Source: Candidatus Laterigemmans baculatus
GTDB lineage: Bacteria > Planctomycetota > Planctomycetia > Pirellulales > Pirellulaceae
Length of the DNA: 35,435 nt
Assembly: GCF_010367455.1 (NCBI RefSeq)
Contig: NZ_WRPR01000046.1
Location: forward strand, 1 to 35,435
Reading direction: 5' to 3'
Part shown: positions 30,056 to 35,435 of the stretch, one piece after another
Position numbering within the stretch: the first letter of the stretch is position 1
How the letters are laid out: each line of letters starts with the position of its first letter
The notes under the pieces: generated by a model
What the model was told of the DNA's origin: nothing
The model's input: only the letters and a program-made list of their open reading frames with translations
Databases searched by the model: none
Made by a program: the position numbers and the translations under genes

Positions 30056-31123
30056 ATGCCTGACGCCTCGCTCCAGCCCTGGATTCCCCGTCGCGCCGCG
30101 GTGATCGGTATCGGTTTGCTCGGAGGGTCGGTGGCGCTGGCGCTGCGGCGAGTTTTTCCGGACCTGGAAATCGTCGGTTGCGCCCGCCGTTCGGCGACGC
30201 TCGAGATGGCGCTGCGGACCGGAGCGGCCACCGAGATTACGGCCGACCCCCAAGCCGCTTGCCGCGGGGCGGACTTGATCGTCATTTCGACCCCGGTGAC
30301 TTCGATTGCCGCTCAGGTAATTGCGGCGGCTGAAGTGTGTAGCGACGAGGCGCTAATCACCGACGTCGGTAGCACTAAAGAGCAGATCGTCCGCCAGGTC
30401 GAGTCGAACGCCCGCGCCGCGGCCCGGTTTGTCGGCTCGCATCCGATTGCCGGAGGCGAAAAGACGGGACCGCAGCACGCCCGCGCCGATTTATTCGTCG
30501 GCCGCCGCGTCGTCGTGACGCCGACCGCCGTGACCCCCGAGCGGCAGTTCGAGCGGGCTCGGCAGTTGTGGCAAGCCTGCGGCGCCGAGGTGCTGCGGAT
30601 GAGTCCCGCGGAGCACGACAAATTTCTTGCCGCGACGAGCCATCTCCCACACTTGGTAGCTGCCGCTTTGGTCTCCATAATTCCTCCCGAGGCGCTGCCC
30701 TTGGTCGGCTCCGGGTGGCGCGACGCGACGCGGATCGCCGCCGGTTGTCCCGAGATGTGGACGGCGATCTGCCGCGAGAACGCCGCGGCCATCGAAGCCC
30801 AATTGCGGCAGATGACCGCTGCTCTCGAGTCGCTGGCCACCGCGATCGGGGCAAACAACTTTGCCGCCGTGGAACATTCGCTGCGGCAGGCGAGCGAGAT
30901 TCGTCAGTCGGTGGAGAGCGGCCGAGCGGACGCCAGCCGCCCCAAGAACGAAAGTCACCCAGCAGGCGAGAGCAGCCCAGCAGGCGAGAGCAGCCCAGCG
31001 AACGAAAGTCGCCCAGCAGGCGAAAGTCGCCCAGCAGGCGAGAGTCGCCCCGAGGACCAGCGCCAGCACGCTGCACCCCAGCACGCTGCCGATTCGCGCC
31101 GCGAGAACGCCTCAAAACGTTGA
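30056..31123 (+). CDS. tyrA: Prephenate dehydrogenase TyrA
   Basis: TyrA oxidatively decarboxylates prephenate (or arogenate) to 4-hydroxyphenylpyruvate (or tyrosine) with NAD(P). The core is 30-300: Rossmann [10 protein letters not shown] (18-27), [29 protein letters not shown] with the catalytic His, and the helical C-domain with [13 protein letters not shown]. The last about 57 residues are a low-complexity tail of six ES[RSH]PAG hexapeptides plus Gln/Ala/Asp, encoded by 18-bp repeats. The tail is unlikely to be needed for catalysis. The start has no clear Shine-Dalgarno. It follows ribBA by 74 bp, with a repeat between them. Confidence 0.93.
   Translation: MPDASLQPWIPRRAAVIGIGLLGGSVALALRRVFPDLEIVGCARRSATLEMALRTGAATEITADPQAACRGADLIVISTPVTSIAAQVIAAAEVCSDEALITDVGSTKEQIVRQVESNARAAARFVGSHPIAGGEKTGPQHARADLFVGRRVVVTPTAVTPERQFERARQLWQACGAEVLRMSPAEHDKFLAATSHLPHLVAAALVSIIPPEALPLVGSGWRDATRIAAGCPEMWTAICRENAAAIEAQLRQMTAALESLATAIGANNFAAVEHSLRQASEIRQSVESGRADASRPKNESHPAGESSPAGESSPANESRPAGESRPAGESRPEDQRQHAAPQHAADSRRENASKR
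30950..31057 (+). repeat. Six 18-bp in-frame repeats in tyrA tail
   Basis: Six units from 30950 in 18-bp steps encode [30 protein letters not shown] and ESRPED. They make up most of the TyrA C-terminal tail. Confidence 0.9.
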
Positions 31124-31164
31124 TTCACCCCCTTCACTTCCAACTCTTCCCGGCCCACGCACAC

Positions 31165-34128
31165 ATGCCCCTTTGGCAGATAGACATCCATCCGGCTCCC
31201 GGCCAACCCGACCGTGACAGCCACCGAATCGCGGAGGAAATCCACGAGCTCGGCTTGGCCGACGCACTGAATCTGCGGTTTGCCCGAGGTTTCCTCGTCC
31301 AGGGCGATTTGGATCGCGCCGAAGCCGATGCGCTGGCCGGTTCGCTGTTGGCCGATGCCGTCACCGAGCGGGCGGTCGTCGCCCCGGTCGGCGATCCGGC
31401 GCTGTCGCGGCATCCCGAGGGGAATGGCTCGGCCGGCGGGACGGTGGTCCATGTGATGCCCAAGCCGGGGGTGATGGATCCGGTCGCGAACAGCTCGGAG
31501 TCGGCGGCGCGGGATGCAGGGTTTTCGGTCGCCAGCGTCCGCACGCTTCGCAAATACTGGCTGCCGGAACTGGAGTCGGAGCGGCTCGAAGCGATATGCC
31601 GCCGTGCGTTGTCGAACGATTCGGTCGAGCAAGTCGTCGTCGGCCCGCTGCACCTGGACCACCTCGGAGCGGGCACGCCATACGATTTCCAGCGAGTCAT
31701 CATCCCGATTCGCCAGTGCGATGACGCGGCGCTGGAGCGGATGAGCCGCGAACGGCAGCTGTATTTGACGCTGGTCGAGATGCAGACGATCCGTCAGTAC
31801 TTTACCGATCTCGGCCGCGATCCCTCGGACATCGAGCTCGAGTCGGTCGCCCAGACCTGGAGCGAGCACTGCAGCCACAAGACGCTCGCCGGGCGGATCG
31901 ACTACCGCGGTCCGGGAGCCGATGGCGAACCCGAAGCGGATCGTCGGCACTACGACAACATGCTCAAGGAGACGATCTTCGCCGCGACGCAAGAAATCCG
32001 CCGCCGCTTAGGGGACGACGACTGGTGCGTCAGCGTCTTTTCGGACAACGCGGGCGTGGTCCGCTTCGACGACGAATTCAACGTCTGCTTCAAAGTCGAA
32101 ACGCACAATCACCCTTCGGCGCTGGAGCCCTACGGCGGAGCGAACACGGGGATTGGGGGCGTGATCCGCGACCCGCTCGGCACGGGGCTCGGTGCCAAAC
32201 CGGTCTGCAACACCGACGTGTTCTGCTTCGCACCGCCCGACACACCTGCCGACTCGTTGCCTCCCGGCGTGCTGCATCCTCGCCGCGTGATCAAGGGGGT
32301 CGTAGCGGGCGTCCGCGATTACGGCAACCGAATGGGGATCCCGACGGTCAACGGAGCGGTCTACTTCGATCGCCGCTACTTGGGGAACCCGCTGGTCTAC
32401 TGCGGCAACGTCGGGATCATGCCTCGCGACAAATGTTTCGGGGCTGCGCAAGCAGGCGATGCGATTGTCGCGCTCGGCGGGCGGACCGGTCGCGACGGGA
32501 TCCACGGGGCGACCTTTTCGTCGGCCGAACTGACCAGCGAGAGCGAAAGCCTCTCGGGCGGAGCGGTGCAGATCGGCAACGCAATCCAGGAGAAGATGGT
32601 CCTGGACGTGCTCCTGCAGGCCCGCGACGAAGATCTCTACAGCGCGGTCACCGACTGTGGTGCCGGTGGATTTTCGAGTGCCGTTGGTGAGATGGGCGAG
32701 AAGATCGGCGCCGAAGTGTGGCTCGAACGCTGTCCGCTGAAGTACGAGGGGCTGAGCTACACCGAGATCTGGATCAGCGAAGCTCAGGAGCGGATGGTCT
32801 TGAGTGTGCCGCCGGAAAAATGGGAGCGGCTGCGGCAGTTGTGCGAAGGGGAAGGGGTGGAGGTCACGCAGATCGGCCGCTTCGTTCCCACGGGCCGATT
32901 GCAGCTGACCTACCACGGCGAGACCGTCGGCGACATTGCTATGGAGTTTCTCCACGATGGTCGGCCCCCGGTGATTCGCGAGGCGGTCTACCATCCGGCC
33001 CCGCTCGAACCGCTGACGCCACCGCAGCTGAGCCGCGAGGAAGCGGGTGAGACGCTTCGCAAAATCCTCGGTTCGCTGAACGTGGCCAGCAAGCACTGGG
33101 TGATTCGCCAGTACGACCACGAAGTCCAAGGGGGCAGCGCGATCAAGCCGCTGGTCGGTCCCGAGTGCGACGGTCCGGGGGACGCCGCGGTCGTGCGGCC
33201 GCGGCGAGACAGCCATCGCGGGTTGGTGATCTCCAACGGGATGAATCCGCACTACGGCGACTTCGACACCTATCACATGGCGGCCAGCGCGATTGACGAA
33301 GCAATGCGAAACGCGGTCGCCGTCGGTGCCGATCCGTCGCGGATTGCGATCCTCGATAACTTCTGCTGGGGCTACACCGACCGGGCCGAAACGCTCGGCT
33401 CGCTCGTGCGTGCGGCGATCGCTTGCCAGGATCAAGCCCTCGCCTTGGGCACCCCGTTCATCAGCGGCAAGGACAGCTTGAACAACGAGTTCAGCTACAC
33501 CGATGCCGACGGCCAGAAGCAGACGATCGCGATTCCGCCGAGTCTGTTGATCAGCGCGATGGGGCAGGTCGACGACGTGCGGCAGTGCGTGACGATGGAC
33601 GCGAAAGCAGTGGGCAACCGGATTTATCTGGTCGGAGCGACCCGCGATGAACTCGGCGGTTCGCACTTCTCGCTGGTCCGCGAGCTGTGCGGCGGTCAGG
33701 TGCCGCGGGTCGATCTGCAGGTCTCGCGGCCCACCTTCGCCGCGGTGCACCAAGCGATCATGCAGGGAACGGTCCGGGCTTGCCACGATCTGAGCGAAGG
33801 GGGACTCGCGGTGGCTGCCGCCGAGATGGCTTTCGCCGGCGGCTTGGGGCTGGAGCTGGATCTTTCCCGAGTGGTCTCGGAACAACTCGCCGATACGGCT
33901 GCTCCGGAAACCATCGCTCTGTTCAGCGAATCGAATTCGAGGTTCTTAGTCGAGGTTCCCGAAGCGAAGGCCGCCGCGTTCGAGTCGCTGCTCGCGGAGG
34001 TTCCCTGCGTCCAGCTTGGAACAGTGATCGAGGAACCGGTGCTCCGCATCCGCAGTGGCGGTGAGGAGCGAATCGTCGAACCGCTGGCGGAGCTGAAAGA
34101 CGTCTGGCAGCGTCCGCTCGATTGGTGA
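31165..34128 (+). CDS. purL: Phosphoribosylformylglycinamidine synthase, PurS-PurL fusion
   Basis: This enzyme makes formylglycinamidine ribonucleotide in purine synthesis, using ammonia from a glutaminase. The 987-aa protein has an N-terminal region of about 200 residues including a PurS-like part ([20 protein letters not shown]), then the PurL core. The signature SEHCSHKT is at 233-240, [21 protein letters not shown] begins near 312, and [23 protein letters not shown] and [13 protein letters not shown] follow. There is no C-terminal glutaminase domain, so a separate PurQ is expected; none is in the window. ATG at 31165 is chosen, although no Shine-Dalgarno is visible and the frame is open to 30568 in tyrA. 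Confidence 0.95.
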   Translation: MPLWQIDIHPAPGQPDRDSHRIAEEIHELGLADALNLRFARGFLVQGDLDRAEADALAGSLLADAVTERAVVAPVGDPALSRHPEGNGSAGGTVVHVMPKPGVMDPVANSSESAARDAGFSVASVRTLRKYWLPELESERLEAICRRALSNDSVEQVVVGPLHLDHLGAGTPYDFQRVIIPIRQCDDAALERMSRERQLYLTLVEMQTIRQYFTDLGRDPSDIELESVAQTWSEHCSHKTLAGRIDYRGPGADGEPEADRRHYDNMLKETIFAATQEIRRRLGDDDWCVSVFSDNAGVVRFDDEFNVCFKVETHNHPSALEPYGGANTGIGGVIRDPLGTGLGAKPVCNTDVFCFAPPDTPADSLPPGVLHPRRVIKGVVAGVRDYGNRMGIPTVNGAVYFDRRYLGNPLVYCGNVGIMPRDKCFGAAQAGDAIVALGGRTGRDGIHGATFSSAELTSESESLSGGAVQIGNAIQEKMVLDVLLQARDEDLYSAVTDCGAGGFSSAVGEMGEKIGAEVWLERCPLKYEGLSYTEIWISEAQERMVLSVPPEKWERLRQLCEGEGVEVTQIGRFVPTGRLQLTYHGETVGDIAMEFLHDGRPPVIREAVYHPAPLEPLTPPQLSREEAGETLRKILGSLNVASKHWVIRQYDHEVQGGSAIKPLVGPECDGPGDAAVVRPRRDSHRGLVISNGMNPHYGDFDTYHMAASAIDEAMRNAVAVGADPSRIAILDNFCWGYTDRAETLGSLVRAAIACQDQALALGTPFISGKDSLNNEFSYTDADGQKQTIAIPPSLLISAMGQVDDVRQCVTMDAKAVGNRIYLVGATRDELGGSHFSLVRELCGGQVPRVDLQVSRPTFAAVHQAIMQGTVRACHDLSEGGLAVAAAEMAFAGGLGLELDLSRVVSEQLADTAAPETIALFSESNSRFLVEVPEAKAAAFESLLAEVPCVQLGTVIEEPVLRIRSGGEERIVEPLAELKDVWQRPLDW

Positions 34129-34227
34129 GGTCGATGCGGAGTCCGGAGTGCTGAGTACTGAGTTACGATAGCTACAGTCCGGATGCCGACCGGCGGAGTA
34201 CGTCAACCCTGAGCTTTTTGAGTCGCC

Positions 34228-35319
<1,092 letters not shown>

Positions 35320-35341
35320 CGGGCGGTGCGAGGCTCCGGTT

Positions 35342-35402
35342 CCCTCTCCCCCGCGGCTTGGCTGCGAACGAAAGTTCCGCAGCCAAGCCGTGGGGGAGAG
35401 GG
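35342..35402. repeat. Long hairpin repeat after the ferredoxin gene
   Basis: Arms of 25 bp (35342-35366 and 35378-35402) pair with one G-T mismatch around an 11-nt loop. The right arm is followed by CTAGGGTGAGGGGG. CCCTCTCC...GGAGAGGG hairpins of this type are dispersed in many high-GC genomes. It may also end transcription of the gene at 34228, though there is no T-run. Confidence 0.8.
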
Positions 35403-35435
35403 CTAGGGTGAGGGGGCCGTAGCCGGCCGCTTAGA

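Noticed and set aside
30568-31164. N-terminal extension of PurL into tyrA
   Set aside because: The extension is antiphase to tyrA, Arg/Ser-rich and unlike PurL; ATG 31165 starts the PurS-like part.
32008-33885. Minus-strand 625-aa open frame inside purL
   Set aside because: Antisense shadow of a conserved purine gene.

Overview
The window reads as ordinary chromosome from a planctomycete, probably of the Pirellulales type. Reasons: high GC throughout; a DUF1559 pseudopilin-like protein with its small lipoprotein; a PurS-PurL fusion; an ExbB/ExbD pair beside a prenyltransferase-like toroid protein; and intergenic repeats built on a GGCGCTAGCC core. No phage, plasmid, transposase or CRISPR was seen.

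Layout. 1-1400: moaC and upp, convergent with overlapping stop codons, flanked by repeats. 1402-4247: a MarR regulator followed by a flavin-dependent halogenase-like oxidoreductase on the minus strand, divergent from a DapA-family aldolase on the plus strand, with a palindrome in the shared leader. 4238-16617: the main block. A repeat cluster and promoter lead into a cobalamin riboswitch, then a DUF1559 pseudopilin-like gene, a small lipoprotein gene, and a tightly overlapping run cobQ-cobA-cobT-cobS-cobC-cobU-btuF-btuC-btuD-cbiB-cobD. These genes cover adenosylation, aminopropanol attachment, lower-ligand activation, nucleotide-loop assembly and ABC uptake of cobalamin. No corrin-ring genes are present, so the block is suited to salvage or late synthesis. 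cobT appears to start at a CTG codon.

16708-19674 (minus strand): a protein with two RraB-like halves, tRNA-Ser(UGA), three small genes including a DksA/TraR zinc-finger protein, a 77-bp inverted-repeat element, tRNA-Val(CAC) with its terminator, and two tandem tatA genes (to about 19939). 20208-25928: a TPR protein, ExbB, ExbD, and a large protein that combines a TonB-like membrane anchor, a Pro/Glu/Ser-rich spacer and an alpha/alpha-toroid domain. 26155-27360: greA and a membrane protein gene. 27564-35319: a secreted alpha/beta hydrolase (minus strand), ribBA, tyrA, a PurS-PurL fusion and a 2x[4Fe-4S] ferredoxin-like protein.

Two themes cross the window. Repeats with a GCGCTAGC core recur between genes in both orientations. 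In-frame 15-18 bp tandem repeats swell the linkers or tails of otherwise conserved proteins (btuF, TPR protein, exbB, ribBA, tyrA). The strongest candidates for an undescribed system are the TonB-like/toroid transducer with its ExbBD motor, and the pseudopilin-lipoprotein pair placed first behind a B12 riboswitch.
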